Shown: positions 19,070-27,714 of the stretch, piece after piece
Layout: each line of letters begins with the position of its first letter
Numbering within the stretch: the first letter of the stretch is position 1
Source of the DNA: Allonocardiopsis opalescens
GTDB lineage: Bacteria > Actinomycetota > Actinomycetes > Streptosporangiales > Streptosporangiaceae
Assembly (NCBI RefSeq): GCF_003002095.1
Contig: NZ_PVZC01000003.1
Coordinates: 372,001-436,000, forward strand
Length of the DNA stretch: 64,000 nucleotides
Reading direction: 5' to 3'
The notes under the pieces: model-generated
Told to the model about the DNA's origin: nothing
The model's database searches: none
What the model saw: only the letters and a program-made list of their open reading frames with translations
Position numbers and translations under genes: made by a program

Positions 19070-19220
19070 CGGCGGATGTTATCGCTTCTCAGCGGCCATC
19101 CCGGGCCGCTCGACCGGATGGGGCCGCGTCGGACATGTCCACTTTGCGCCACGGTCGGGGCGGCGCGTCCGGCAGCGGGCGAGCTGCCACAATGAGAACT
19201 GTGGAGCGGGCGGGGGCACG

Positions 19221-19688
19221 GTGAGCGAGCGCGACGGCGACGGCTGGGTCACCTGCGGCCGGGGCCACCAGCACTGGGGCCGCTTCGGCGCGGCCGGCCT
19301 GCTCATCCACCACCGCGGCCCCGGCGGCGTGCGCGTCGTCCTCCAGCACCGCGCGCTGTGGAGCCACCTCGGCGGCACCTGGGGCATCCCGGGCGGCGCC
19401 CGGGACAGCCACGAGACGGCGCCGCAGGCGGCCGTCCGCGAGGTGGCCGAGGAGGTGGTGGCCGACCTGTCGGCCCTGCGCACCGAGGAGTCCTACGTCG
19501 TCGACCACGGCGGCTGGACCTACACCACCGTGCTGGCCTCACTGCCCGAGCCGGTGCCGGTGGCGCCGGGCAGCTCCGAGAGCACCGCGATCGCCTGGGT
19601 GGAGCTGGCCGAGGTCGGCCGACTCAAACTGCACCCGGGCTTCGCCGCGAGCTGGCCGCTGCTCAGCGAGGCGCTGCGCGGGCGCTAG
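19221..19688 (+). CDS. NUDIX hydrolase
   Basis: A 155-residue protein starting at GTG. The Nudix box is present as G-A-R-D-S-H-E-T-A-P-Q-A-A-V-R-E-V-A-E-E (residues about 60-79), with the REVxEE metal-binding core intact; the Gly normally following EE is replaced by Val. The N-terminal RGHQHWGRFGAAGLLIHHR is typical of actinobacterial NUDIX proteins of this size. It would hydrolyse a nucleoside diphosphate-linked compound; substrate unknown. The start 19221 gives the family's usual length. Confidence 0.85.
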   Translation: MSERDGDGWVTCGRGHQHWGRFGAAGLLIHHRGPGGVRVVLQHRALWSHLGGTWGIPGGARDSHETAPQAAVREVAEEVVADLSALRTEESYVVDHGGWTYTTVLASLPEPVPVAPGSSESTAIAWVELAEVGRLKLHPGFAASWPLLSEALRGR

Positions 19689-19759
19689 CGGGCGGCCGGA
19701 AGCACGGGAGCACGGGAAATACCGCCCGGTTCGGGGGCGGTATTCCCGGCGGTGGGGCG

Positions 19760-20194
19760 TCAGAGGCAGAAAAGGCAGTGGACGACGGCTTCTTCATTGG
19801 TGTTGGCCAGTGCGTTGCGGTTGGCGGCGTCCGCCTGAATGAGCGCCAGCGCCGCGGTCAAAGTGACGGTTTCGTTGGCGGCGACCGCCTTGATCACCGT
19901 TCCGGACTCCGCGTGCACGATTCCGCTGTAGAAAACGTGGTTGTCCCCGGAGAGGTCGATCTCCGGCGTCTGGTTCGAGGGGCCGTTCCACAGCGCCCGC
20001 TGCGGATACTGCCCGATGACCGCCGGCGACCTGGCGTCCTGCGGATTGCGCAGCGCGCTCTGCAGCACCAGGCCGACATTATTGGCCATCGGGCGGCCGA
20101 ACTGCTGATAGAAACGCACGCTGACACCGGCCGGCACGGTCGTTTTGGCGTTCCACTGCGGATCTCCGTGCGTGGAGATGATGTAGACGGGCAT
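19760..20194 (-). CDS. Small protein resembling the putative adhesin Stv domain
   Basis: A 144-residue protein; start chosen by AGGGAG eight bases upstream. It begins MPVYIISTHGDPQWNAKTTV and contains VRFYQQFGRPM, GDNHVFYSGI and a C-terminal CLFC. The N-terminal 'THG..' strand and the FY motif resemble small actinobacterial proteins annotated with a putative-adhesin (Stv) domain, a recollection I cannot verify here. No signal peptide. Its coding region and upstream DNA are lower in GC than neighbours, suggesting possible transfer. Confidence 0.55.
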   Translation of the reverse strand: MPVYIISTHGDPQWNAKTTVPAGVSVRFYQQFGRPMANNVGLVLQSALRNPQDARSPAVIGQYPQRALWNGPSNQTPEIDLSGDNHVFYSGIVHAESGTVIKAVAANETVTLTAALALIQADAANRNALANTNEEAVVHCLFCL

Positions 20195-20678
20195 GATCGC
20201 TCCCTGCGGGAATCGCGAATCGGATCGCCTGGGTGATAACGCGAGCGCAGCGGGTAAACGCCTTCGTTCCAAGCGGCCTTCAGTATTACTTTCCCAATCT
20301 GTTTCGGCAACGGCAGACAATTGTCACGCCGCCGGAAGGTTTTCGATTCCCGGTTTCGGGCGCGCCCGGATCGCCACCGTCCGCCCGCGGGCCGTCGCGG
20401 TGGGTGGCGGCGGCGCGGGCGGGGACCGCCACGGGATCGATTCGGCGGCACCGAGCGTTGTCGCAGTGGGGATTCGTCGGGCGGTGCGGCCCGGCGGAGG
20501 CCCGGCCGGGCCACGGTCGGGCCGGGCAGCCGCGGGGTAGGACCCGTCTGGACGGAGAACGGACCGCGCGCCGCGCGGCCCTGCCGGCCAGTAGGGGAAA
20601 GCCCAGGGGCCTCCCCTGATGCGCCGACCACCCGGCATGGCGCATGCTGGGAGGCAGTGGAAGACATGAGGAGCGGAC
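20195..20678. other. Intergenic region with lower-GC promoter-like stretch
   Basis: This 484-bp gap separates divergent genes. On the minus strand TTGCCG-N16-TAATAC (around 20285-20312) could drive the Stv-like gene. The rest is GC-rich with no gene I can support. Confidence 0.3.
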
Positions 20679-21101
20679 ATGGCGCTGGAACGCAATAGCA
20701 AGGGGACCTCAGTGGCCGCGGCCACGCTGCTGTGGCCGTGGACGACGTCGCTCGCCGCGGGCGTCATCGGCGGCGCTGGGTTCGCCCTGATGAACCTCAG
20801 CATCAACATCTTCGCGGTGGGGCTCGGCTCGCTCGCCGCCGGTGCCTTCTGGTTCGCCCTCGTCGGCGGCGCGGTCGCGGCCGCCCGCAAGTCGGGCGAC
20901 CGCCGCGCGCTGCGCCAGGTCGGCCGGAACCCCTGGGGCTTCGCCATGGTGCCGGCGCTGATCGGCGGCGGCGGCGTCGCGCTGTTCAACCTGCTGATGC
21001 TGAACATCGCCGGCGCGATCTTCGGCGGCCTCGGCGCGGCGGCGATGATCTTCGTGGTCGTCGGCGTGGTCGCCGCCGTGGCCGGCGGCGGCAAGCGCTG
21101 A
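20679..21101 (+). CDS. Small integral membrane protein
   Basis: A 140-residue protein with four predicted helices (LLWPWTTSLAAGVIGGAGFALM, IFAVGLGSLAAGAFWFALVGG, FAMVPALIGGGGVALFNLL, AAAMIFVVVGVVAAVAGG). AGGAG at 20668-20672 precedes the ATG. The middle loop is basic (RKSGDRRALRQVGRN). I do not recognise the family; no motif suggests a function. Confidence 0.65.
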   Translation: MALERNSKGTSVAAATLLWPWTTSLAAGVIGGAGFALMNLSINIFAVGLGSLAAGAFWFALVGGAVAAARKSGDRRALRQVGRNPWGFAMVPALIGGGGVALFNLLMLNIAGAIFGGLGAAAMIFVVVGVVAAVAGGGKR

Positions 21102-21165
21102 CCCTCCACCGGCCCCGGCCCGGCCGCCGAGCGCGCCTGGCCGGGGCGGGGACCGCGGGCGGCCG

Positions 21166-21609
21166 CTAGGCGCGCACGTGCGCGTCCAGCCGGGCGAGCA
21201 CGGCGTCGTAGATGCGGCGCAGCCCCGCGGGCGCGAAGGCGCGCTCGAAGAAGCCGCCCACCCCGCCGGCGCCCTGCCAGACCGTCTCGATGCTGACGGT
21301 GCAGGTGCCGTCGCCGACCGGGCGCACCGTCCAGGTGGTGACCATGCTGGAGTTGGCGTCGTCCTCCACCAGCCGGTTCGGCGCGGGCTCGCTCACCTCC
21401 GCGCGCACGTCGCGCACCCGCTTCTCGGTGGCGTGCAGCCGCCACCGCACCTCCGTACCCGCCCCCTGGCCGCCCGCCACGACCTGGTAGTCGGTGAACT
21501 GCTCGGGCAGCAGCCCGGGGCGGGTCTTCTCGTAGTCGATCAGGGCCGCGTAAACGACGTCGGGCGCGGCGTCGATCTGCCGCTGGGCGATGGCCCGGAC
21601 CTGTGCCAT
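21166..21609 (-). CDS. SRPBCC-fold (polyketide cyclase/START-like) protein
   Basis: A 147-residue single-domain protein. It begins with a typical SRPBCC strand-helix (VRAIAQRQIDAAPDVVYAALIDYEKT) and ends with the long amphipathic C-terminal helix (RRIYDAVLARLDAHVRA). Such proteins bind hydrophobic ligands in an internal cavity; the ligand is unknown. GAGGGAAC precedes the start. It stands alone, divergent from the acetyltransferase at 21875. Confidence 0.8.
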   Translation of the reverse strand: MAQVRAIAQRQIDAAPDVVYAALIDYEKTRPGLLPEQFTDYQVVAGGQGAGTEVRWRLHATEKRVRDVRAEVSEPAPNRLVEDDANSSMVTTWTVRPVGDGTCTVSIETVWQGAGGVGGFFERAFAPAGLRRIYDAVLARLDAHVRA

Positions 21610-21874
21610 GGGGTTCCCTCGTTCGTGTCTGGACGGGCGGCGGGCCGGCGGTACCCGCCCGGCCCGCTCCGTACGGCCTACGGTATCCGTCCGCGGGGCC
21701 GGAGGTGGCGGGATCGCCGCCGCCTGCGGCCCGGCACGGTCCGGGCGCCCGGTAAACCCAACCGCGGGTGTGCGGACGTGGAACGTTCGGCGCCGCGTGA
21801 TACACAGCTGTGGACAAACCTGGGAACAACGCACGCGAGCCGCCGCCGCGCGGCCGAACGGAGCTGGAGAGCCG

Positions 21875-22366
21875 ATGACGCAGCCGGACATCGTCGTCCG
21901 AGACGCGCGAGCCGAGGACGAGCCCGAGCTCCTCACCATCGACCAGAAGGCGTGGACCCCGGCCAGCGGCTTCCCGTCACTGGGCACGCCCACCGCCTTC
22001 TTCGACGACGACAACCCGCCCGACTGCCACCTCGTCGCCGAGGCCGACGGCGCCGTGGCCGGCTACATCCGGCTCAAGCCCGTCACCCGCCTGGCCGAGA
22101 ACCGGCATGTCCTGGGCGTATTCGGGCTGGCCGTGGCCGAGGCGGCGCGCGGGCGCGGCGTGGGCGGCGCCCTGCTCGACGCGGCCGAGCGGCGGGCCCG
22201 GGCCAAGGGCCACCGCAAGCTCAGCCTGCGCGTGCTCGGCACCAACACCGGCGCCGTCCGGCTGTACGAGCGGCACGGCTACCTGCGCGAGGGGCTGCTG
22301 GTGCGCGAGTTCGTCATCGAGGACCGGTACGTCGACGACCTGCTGATGGGAAAGTGGCTCGACTGA
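21875..22366 (+). CDS. GNAT-family N-acetyltransferase
   Basis: A 163-residue acetyltransferase. The acetyl-CoA binding loop is ARGRGVGGALLDAA (near residue 90) and the C-terminal strand-turn is NTGAVRLYERHGYLREG, typical of GNATs acting on amino groups of proteins or small molecules. Start has GGAGAG five bases upstream. Its last 88 bp overlap the end of the converging acyltransferase gene. Substrate unknown. Confidence 0.87.
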   Translation: MTQPDIVVRDARAEDEPELLTIDQKAWTPASGFPSLGTPTAFFDDDNPPDCHLVAEADGAVAGYIRLKPVTRLAENRHVLGVFGLAVAEAARGRGVGGALLDAAERRARAKGHRKLSLRVLGTNTGAVRLYERHGYLREGLLVREFVIEDRYVDDLLMGKWLD

Positions 22367-23676
22367 GTCCCGCCCCGGCCCGCCAGCGCCAGCCCGGCCG
22401 CGATCGCCGCGACCGCCGGCACCGGCCCGGAGACCAGCAGCCCGGGGAGTGAGTCCGCCGGGACGAAGCCGTACGCGGTCAGCCCCAGCAGCCCGGCGCC
22501 GACCAGCACCAGCCCCGCCGCCGCGGCCGGCGCCGAGCGGCCCGGCCGCACCGCCGTGCGCTCGAAGCGGGCGAAGACCCGCACCAGCCCGGCCAGCACG
22601 CAGCCCAGCGCCGCCAGCCACAGCGGCAGCCCCAGCCACCACAGCGCACCGCCCGGCGCCGGCGTCGGCGCCCCCAGGCCCACCACCGCCACCGCGCTCA
22701 CCGCGCACAGCGCCGGCATGTGCCACAGGTAGACGGTCATCATCCGCTCCGACAGGAAGCGCACCGGCCCGGCCACCAGCGGACGCGCCGCCGCCCGCAC
22801 CAGCACCGGCCGCAGCGCCAGCACCGCCGCCACGTGCGCGCAGGCCAGCAGGATCAGGCAGAAGGTCGGCGGGCTCATGTTCGACACCGGCGCCCCCGGC
22901 ATCCCGATCATGCTCGCCGGGTAGAGCCCGTCCGGCAGCGCCACCGCCGCCAGCAGCGCGAACGCCGCCGCGCTGACGGCGGCCGCCCGCCGCCCCGCAA
23001 GCCCGCCGAGCCGGCCCCGCGCGTAGAGCGTGCCCAGCTGGTGCACGAACACCCAGACGAACACCACGTTCAGGTAGCCGACCAGCGGCACACCCGCGAA
23101 GCGCGCCGCGTCCACCGCCAGCGCGCACCCGGCCAGGCCGGTCAGCAGCGCCCCGTCCCAGCGGGCCGGCAGCCGCAGCAGCAGCGGCGCCGACGCCACC
23201 GCGATCACGTACACCGCCAGGAACCACAGCAGCTGGCCGGCGATCCGCGCCCCCAGCTGCACCGGCTGCTCCGGCACCCCCAGCGCGAGCAGCAGGTGCG
23301 GCAGCACCGTCCATACCGCCGCCAGCGGCAGCACCGGGCCGGCCAGCCGCAGCAGCCGCCCGGACAGCCAGCCGGCCGCGCCGCCACCGCGCCGCAGATG
23401 GACCGCCCAGCTCATCGCGTTGGCCGCGCCGCCCGCGAAGAACACCAGCGGCATCACCTGCGCCACCCAGGTCACCGCCCAGCCGCCCGGCCCGCTCAGC
23501 GCGTTGCCGAAGCGCAGCACCCCGTCACCGTAGGCCAGCACCGGCATCAGCCAGTGCAGCAGCAGCACGGCGGCGATCCCGGCCGCCCGGATCAGATCGA
23601 CCAGCGGATCGCGTCCCGGACGCCGGGCGGACGGAGCCGGTCCCGGCTCGGGCGGGGCTGCGGCGGTGAGAGCCAT
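22279..23676 (-). CDS. Acyltransferase 3 family membrane protein
   Basis: A 465-residue polytopic membrane protein with about ten helices. It opens with DPLVDLIRAAGIAAVLLLHWLMP; the LIRxxxxxxVxxxH motif in helix 1 carries the conserved catalytic His of acyltransferase-3 proteins that O-acylate surface polysaccharides or natural products. Later motifs include VFFAGGAANAMS and YLWHMP. The C-terminus runs 88 bp into the converging acetyltransferase gene. The last ~20 residues (SSHFPISRSSTY..) are Ser/Arg-rich and unlike the rest, so the real stop may have been lost. Confidence 0.83.
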   Translation of the reverse strand: MALTAAAPPEPGPAPSARRPGRDPLVDLIRAAGIAAVLLLHWLMPVLAYGDGVLRFGNALSGPGGWAVTWVAQVMPLVFFAGGAANAMSWAVHLRRGGGAAGWLSGRLLRLAGPVLPLAAVWTVLPHLLLALGVPEQPVQLGARIAGQLLWFLAVYVIAVASAPLLLRLPARWDGALLTGLAGCALAVDAARFAGVPLVGYLNVVFVWVFVHQLGTLYARGRLGGLAGRRAAAVSAAAFALLAAVALPDGLYPASMIGMPGAPVSNMSPPTFCLILLACAHVAAVLALRPVLVRAAARPLVAGPVRFLSERMMTVYLWHMPALCAVSAVAVVGLGAPTPAPGGALWWLGLPLWLAALGCVLAGLVRVFARFERTAVRPGRSAPAAAAGLVLVGAGLLGLTAYGFVPADSLPGLLVSGPVPAVAAIAAGLALAGRGGTQSSHFPISRSSTYRSSMTNSRTSSPSRR

Positions 23677-23852
23677 GGCGCGCTGCTTCCTCGGAGTTTC
23701 TGCGGGTGCGGGGAACCCCCTCAGCCTCGGCCGCGCCACCCCCGCGGCGCAGGACGGCCAGCCCGCCGAACCGAGGTGGGAAAGCGCGCCCCCGCACCGG
23801 GGTGCCAGCACCCCCGTGTGAGCCGGAAGCCCTGCGGGGTAGGCGCTCGCGC

Positions 23853-24860
23853 ATGACCGTGTACGGGATCCACGCCTCGCACGAGCAGGTCCACCCCCGC
23901 GAGCTCCTGGCCGCCGTCTCACACGCGGAGCGGGCCGGCTTCACCGCCGCGATGAGCTCCGACCACTTCGCCCCCTGGAGCCACCGCCAGGGGCACTCCG
24001 GCTTCGCCTGGTCCTGGCTCGGCGCCGCCCTCCAGGCCACCCGGCTGCCCTTCGGCGTCGTCAACGCGCCGGGGCAGCGCTACCACCCCGCCGTCATCGC
24101 CCAGGCCATCGGCACCCTCGGCGCCATGTACCCCGGCCGCTTCTGGGCCGCGCTGGGCAGCGGCGAGGCGAGCAACGAGCACATCACCGGCGGACGCTGG
24201 CCTCGCAAGGACGTCCGCAACGCGCGGCTGCGCGAGTGCGTCGACGTCATCCGCGCCCTGCTGGCCGGAGAGGAGGTCAGCCACGATGGCCTCGTCACGG
24301 TCGACCGCGCCCGGCTGTGGACCCGCCCCGACCCGGTGCCGCCGCTGATCGGCGCCGCCGTCAGCGAGGAGACCGCCCGCTGGTGCGCCTCATGGGCCGA
24401 CGGGCTCATCACCGTGAACGCCCCCGCCGAGACCCTGCGCCGGCTGGCCGGCGCCTACCGCGAAGCCGGTGGGCGCGGCCCGCTGCACCTCCAGGTGCAC
24501 CTCAGCTGGGCGCCCGACCCCGCCGAGGCGATGCGGATCGCCCACGACCAGTGGCGCTCCAACGTGTTCGGCCCCCCGGTCTGCTGGGACCTGGAGCTGC
24601 CCGAGCACTTCGACGCCGCCGCCGAGCACGTGCCCCCCGAGCGGGTCGCTGAGGTGGTCAACGTCAGCGCCGACCTGGCCCGGCACGCCGAATGGCTGCA
24701 CGGCTACGCCGAACTCGGCTTCGACCAGGTCTACCTGCACCACGTCGGCCGCGAGCAGACGCCCTTCGTGGACGCCTTCGGCGCCGAGGTGCTGCCGCGC
24801 CTGAACGTGACCCGCCCGGCCCCGGCCGCCGCCCCCGCCCAGGAGGTTCCCGCGCGATGA
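23853..24860 (+). CDS. LLM-class flavin-dependent oxidoreductase (TIGR03885-like)
   Basis: A 335-residue luciferase-like TIM-barrel protein. MTVYGIHASHEQVHPRELL, SSDHFAPW and GSGEASNEHITG are typical of the TIGR03885 group, thought to use FMN rather than F420. Genes of that group are commonly adjacent to a GH13 protein, and here the GH13 start overlaps the stop (ATGA), supporting the assignment. The reaction is not known. Confidence 0.85.
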   Translation: MTVYGIHASHEQVHPRELLAAVSHAERAGFTAAMSSDHFAPWSHRQGHSGFAWSWLGAALQATRLPFGVVNAPGQRYHPAVIAQAIGTLGAMYPGRFWAALGSGEASNEHITGGRWPRKDVRNARLRECVDVIRALLAGEEVSHDGLVTVDRARLWTRPDPVPPLIGAAVSEETARWCASWADGLITVNAPAETLRRLAGAYREAGGRGPLHLQVHLSWAPDPAEAMRIAHDQWRSNVFGPPVCWDLELPEHFDAAAEHVPPERVAEVVNVSADLARHAEWLHGYAELGFDQVYLHHVGREQTPFVDAFGAEVLPRLNVTRPAPAAAPAQEVPAR

Positions 24861-26542
24861 GACTCACCCGCACCGCCGACCTGTGGTGGAAGACCGCCGT
24901 CGTGTACTGCCTGGACGTGGAGACCTTCCGCGACGGCGACGGTGACGGCACCGGCGACTTCCACGGCCTCGCCCAGCAGGTCGACTACCTCGACCGGCTG
25001 GGCGTCACCTGCATCTGGCTGATGCCCTTCTTCCCCACCCCCGACCGCGACGACGGCTACGACATCGTCGACTTCTACAATGTCGACCCCCGGCTCGGCA
25101 CCCTGGGCGACTTTGTCGAGTTCACCCGCACCGCCCGCGACCGGGGCATGCGCGTCATCGCCGACCTGGTCGTCAACCACACCTCCGACCGGCACCCCTG
25201 GTTCGAGGACGCCCGCTCCAGCCGCGACTCGCCCTACCGCGACTGGTACGTGTGGCAGGACGAACCGCCCGCCGACGGACCCAAGGGCGTCGTCTTCCCC
25301 GACGAGGAGGACGGCCTGTGGAGCCGCGACGAGGCGTCCGGCCAGTACTACCTGCACCGCTTCTACCGGCACCAGCCCGACCTCAACGTGGCCAACCCCG
25401 ACGTGCGCGCCGAGATCGCGCGGGTGATGGGCTTCTGGATGGAGTTGGGCCTGTCCGGCTTCCGGGTGGACGCCGTCCCCTTCCTGCTGGAGACCTCCGG
25501 CCAGGACGACGCCGCCGCCCTGCCCGATCCGCACGACTACCTGGCCGACCTGCGCCGGTTCATGACCCGCCGCAACGGCGAATCCGTGCTCCTCGGCGAG
25601 GTCAACCTGCCCTACCCCGACACCATGCGCTACTTCGGCGACGGCGGGGGCGACGAGCTGACCATGTGCTTCGACTTCATCGGCATGCAGCACATGTACC
25701 TCTCCCTGGCCCGCCGCGACGCCCGCCCCCTCGCCTCCGCGCTGCGCGAGCGCCCCGCGCCGCCCAAGGACGCCCACTGGGCCACCTTCGTCCGCAACCA
25801 CGACGAACTGACCCTCGACCGGCTCACCGAGGACGAGCGCAACGAGGTCTTCGACGCCTTCGGGCCCGAGGAGACCATGCGCATCTACGGGCGGGGCCTG
25901 CGCCGCCGGCTGCCGCCGATCCTCGGCGGCGACGAACGGCACGTGAAGATGGTCTACAGCCTGCTCTTCTCACTCCCCGGCACCCCCGTGCTGTACTACG
26001 GCGAGGAGATCGGCATGGCCGAGGACCTCCGCAACGAGGACCGGCTCGCCATGCGCAGCCCCATGCAGTGGCGGCCCGGCCCGCGCGCCGGCTTCTCCAC
26101 CGCCGACCCCGGGCGCTACCCCGCGCCGGTCGTCGAGGGCCAGTACGGCCCCGACCGCGTCAGCGTCAGCGCCCAGCTGCGCGACCCCGGCTCGCTGCTG
26201 TCCTGGATCGGCCTCCTCGCCCAGCGCTACCGCGAATGCCCCGAACTGGCCTGGGGCGAGTACCGGATCCTCGACACCGGTGTCCCGCAGGTGCTGGCGC
26301 ACCGCTGCGACACCGGGGACGGCCTGGACGGCGATGTCCACGACGGCACCGTCATCGCGCTGCACAACTTCGCCCCCGACGCCACCGAGGTGGAGCTGGA
26401 GCTGGACGGCATGGCCGGCGACTGCGTGCTGACCGACCTGCTGGTCGACGGCGGCACCGCCGTGTCCGCCGACGGCACCGCGAAGATCGCCCTCGACGGC
26501 TACGGCTGCCGCTGGTTCCGGGCGACCCGCGGCCCGGACTGA
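24857..26542 (+). CDS. GH13 alpha-amylase-family protein (trehalose synthase-like)
   Basis: A 561-residue GH13 enzyme with a perfect AGGAGG at 24841-24846. All four conserved regions are present: DLVVNHTSD (I), GFRVDAVP with nucleophile Asp (II), LLGEVN with acid/base Glu (III) and FVRNHDE (IV). Overall layout resembles trehalose synthase (maltose to trehalose), but it lacks a fused maltokinase and differs in the active-site loop GEVNLPYPD. It may act on maltose or another alpha-glucoside; partner is the overlapping flavin enzyme. The C-terminal beta domain (VIALHNFAPDATEVEL) is intact. Confidence 0.87.
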   Translation: MRLTRTADLWWKTAVVYCLDVETFRDGDGDGTGDFHGLAQQVDYLDRLGVTCIWLMPFFPTPDRDDGYDIVDFYNVDPRLGTLGDFVEFTRTARDRGMRVIADLVVNHTSDRHPWFEDARSSRDSPYRDWYVWQDEPPADGPKGVVFPDEEDGLWSRDEASGQYYLHRFYRHQPDLNVANPDVRAEIARVMGFWMELGLSGFRVDAVPFLLETSGQDDAAALPDPHDYLADLRRFMTRRNGESVLLGEVNLPYPDTMRYFGDGGGDELTMCFDFIGMQHMYLSLARRDARPLASALRERPAPPKDAHWATFVRNHDELTLDRLTEDERNEVFDAFGPEETMRIYGRGLRRRLPPILGGDERHVKMVYSLLFSLPGTPVLYYGEEIGMAEDLRNEDRLAMRSPMQWRPGPRAGFSTADPGRYPAPVVEGQYGPDRVSVSAQLRDPGSLLSWIGLLAQRYRECPELAWGEYRILDTGVPQVLAHRCDTGDGLDGDVHDGTVIALHNFAPDATEVELELDGMAGDCVLTDLLVDGGTAVSADGTAKIALDGYGCRWFRATRGPD

Positions 26543-26594
26543 CCGCCGGCGCGCTCCCTCCGCCGGGGGCCGGCCCGGCGGAGGGGAGCCCTGC

Positions 26595-27059
26595 TCAGCG
26601 GCGGACCCGCGCCGCGGCGCGCACCGCGAGGAACGCGGCGAGGGCGGCGCCGAGGGCGGCTCCGCCGATGTAGCCGGCGGCGTCCAGCGGGGTGCCGGGG
26701 TAGGCGAGCAGCATCGCCAGCACGGTCAGCACCGGGGCGGCCACGGCGACCGCCGGGGCGCGCCACCGGGGCATGGTCCGGTCGGCCGAGGTGATGGCGG
26801 CCGCCGCCCAGGCGGCCAGGCCGCCGAAGACGGCCAGCACCGCGAAGCCGATCAGCACGGTCGCCAGCTGGAAGTCGGCGACGCTCATGTCGGTGCGGCC
26901 GCCCAGCAGCTGCAGGACCGTGCTGCCGAAGACCATGAATCCGACCAGTACGATCCCGGCCGCGGCCGCCAGGGCGAGCAGCAGCCGCCCCATCCCGGTC
27001 TTCCGCCACCAGCCGGCCGCGCCGCGGCCGATCCTGCGAAGTAGGTTCATCAGGTCCAT
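26595..27059 (-). CDS. Four-helix membrane protein, candidate immunity protein of the toxin locus
   Basis: A 154-residue protein with four predicted helices (LLLALAAAAGIVLVGFMVFG, TVLIGFAVLAVFGGLAAW, APAVAVAAPVLTVLAMLLAY, GYIGGAALGAALAAFLAV). An alternative ATG at 27050 has AAGGA eight bases upstream. It begins 4 bp after the stop of a toxin C-terminal remnant. The N-terminus (MNLLRRIGRGAAGWWRKTGMGR) resembles the product of the ORF immediately after the full toxin gene (27714: NPLREAGRGAAERWRRLGIGR). Position and duplication suggest it is the cognate immunity protein; that role is inference. Confidence 0.65.
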   Translation of the reverse strand: MDLMNLLRRIGRGAAGWWRKTGMGRLLLALAAAAGIVLVGFMVFGSTVLQLLGGRTDMSVADFQLATVLIGFAVLAVFGGLAAWAAAAITSADRTMPRWRAPAVAVAAPVLTVLAMLLAYPGTPLDAAGYIGGAALGAALAAFLAVRAAARVRR

Positions 27060-27063
27060 CCTT

Positions 27064-27294
27064 TTATTTCTCCCACCGGAACCAGCGCAGTCCCGACGGG
27101 TAGGTCCGCCCGGGGAACTCCCCGCCGGCCTGCGTGCCCTGGCCGCCCATCCCGGTGTCGTCGGAGATGAGGCCGAAGCATCCTCCGGCCCCGGGCGACG
27201 TGGGGATCTCGGTGCCGGTGCGAATGTTGTTGCTCGTCCCGCCGGGGCCCAGGCGCGTGTCAGGGACCCGGCCGGCGAAGTGCAGAGGTGCTGA
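27064..27294 (-). pseudogene. Remnant of a second toxin C-terminus
   Basis: On the minus strand this encodes about 70 residues ending at TAA 27064. GGTSNN, TSP.AGGC, SDDTGMGGQGTQAGGE and GRTYPSGLRW closely match the end of the full toxin at 27715-30507. The segment carrying HAE is deleted and the first zinc-site Cys is Arg (SNNIRTGTE versus SNNMCTGTE), so it cannot be catalytic. A stretch LHFAG at its start echoes MHFAD of the full toxin. It is directly followed by the intact membrane protein, as expected of a displaced toxin/immunity cassette. Confidence 0.75.
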
Positions 27295-27296
27295 TC

Positions 27297-27425
27297 AGGC
27301 GGTTACCAGAAGGTTTTCTTGCAGATCAGTGGCCCAGTGGAGGATGGGGCCGCAGATGCGGGCGCATTGGGTCCCGGGACCCAATACCGTCCGGTAATCA
27401 CCTGATGACCTGGCGTTATGGAGGG
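27297..27425 (-). repeat. Flanking repeat X2 (downstream copy)
   Basis: About 130 bp similar to 30637-30775. In the first 37 bases (GTTACCAG..GGCC.GT on the plus strand) 29 match. Read on the minus strand both copies end in similar peptides: PGHQVI..RYW..STGPLICKKTFW-stop here and PGHHLI..CDW..DTGPLSCEEICW-stop in the other. It may be the end of a small gene or non-coding DNA that preceded each toxin gene. Confidence 0.5.
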
Positions 27426-27624
27426 TGCAAAATTCCGGTCCGGGCAAGCGGTGACATCGAGCACACGGGAACTGCCGGGAGCCTCCGTTGAATCCACTGA
27501 TTTGTGGCTGATAAACGAACGGAAAGGCTGGAAAGCGCAGTGGAGAAGGGGGTGGTACGCCATTTCTCCCGCTCCGCGTCTCATCCTCCGGCCCGTCCGC
27601 CGCGGCGCCGCCGACATGGCCGGC

Positions 27625-27714
27625 GCGGTCCAGCGGCCGCCCGATCCCGAGCCTCCGCCACCGCTCGGCCGCGCCGCGGCCCGCCTCGCGGAGAGGATTC
27701 AGCTGGTTCGTCAC
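27625..27714 (-). pseudogene. N-terminal remnant of an immunity-like membrane protein
   Basis: A GTG start lies directly after the toxin stop (TGAGTG). The first ~30 codons resemble the start of the intact membrane protein at 27059. Afterwards the frame, open to 27295, becomes hydrophilic and Pro/Arg-rich without helices, so the rest of the gene appears deleted or replaced. The full toxin therefore seems to have lost its adjacent immunity gene, leaving the downstream copy at 26595-27059. Confidence 0.55.

Noticed and set aside
21808-21817. Single DnaA-box-like CTGTGGACAA upstream of the GNAT gene
   Set aside because: No second box 30 bp away, no hairpin or ATTCTTCC tract; not a member of the element family.
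27303-27560. Minus-strand ORF ending CKKTFW as a full gene
   Set aside because: Only the last ~37 codons resemble the upstream copy; the N-terminal part is dissimilar and spans the join with the immunity remnant.
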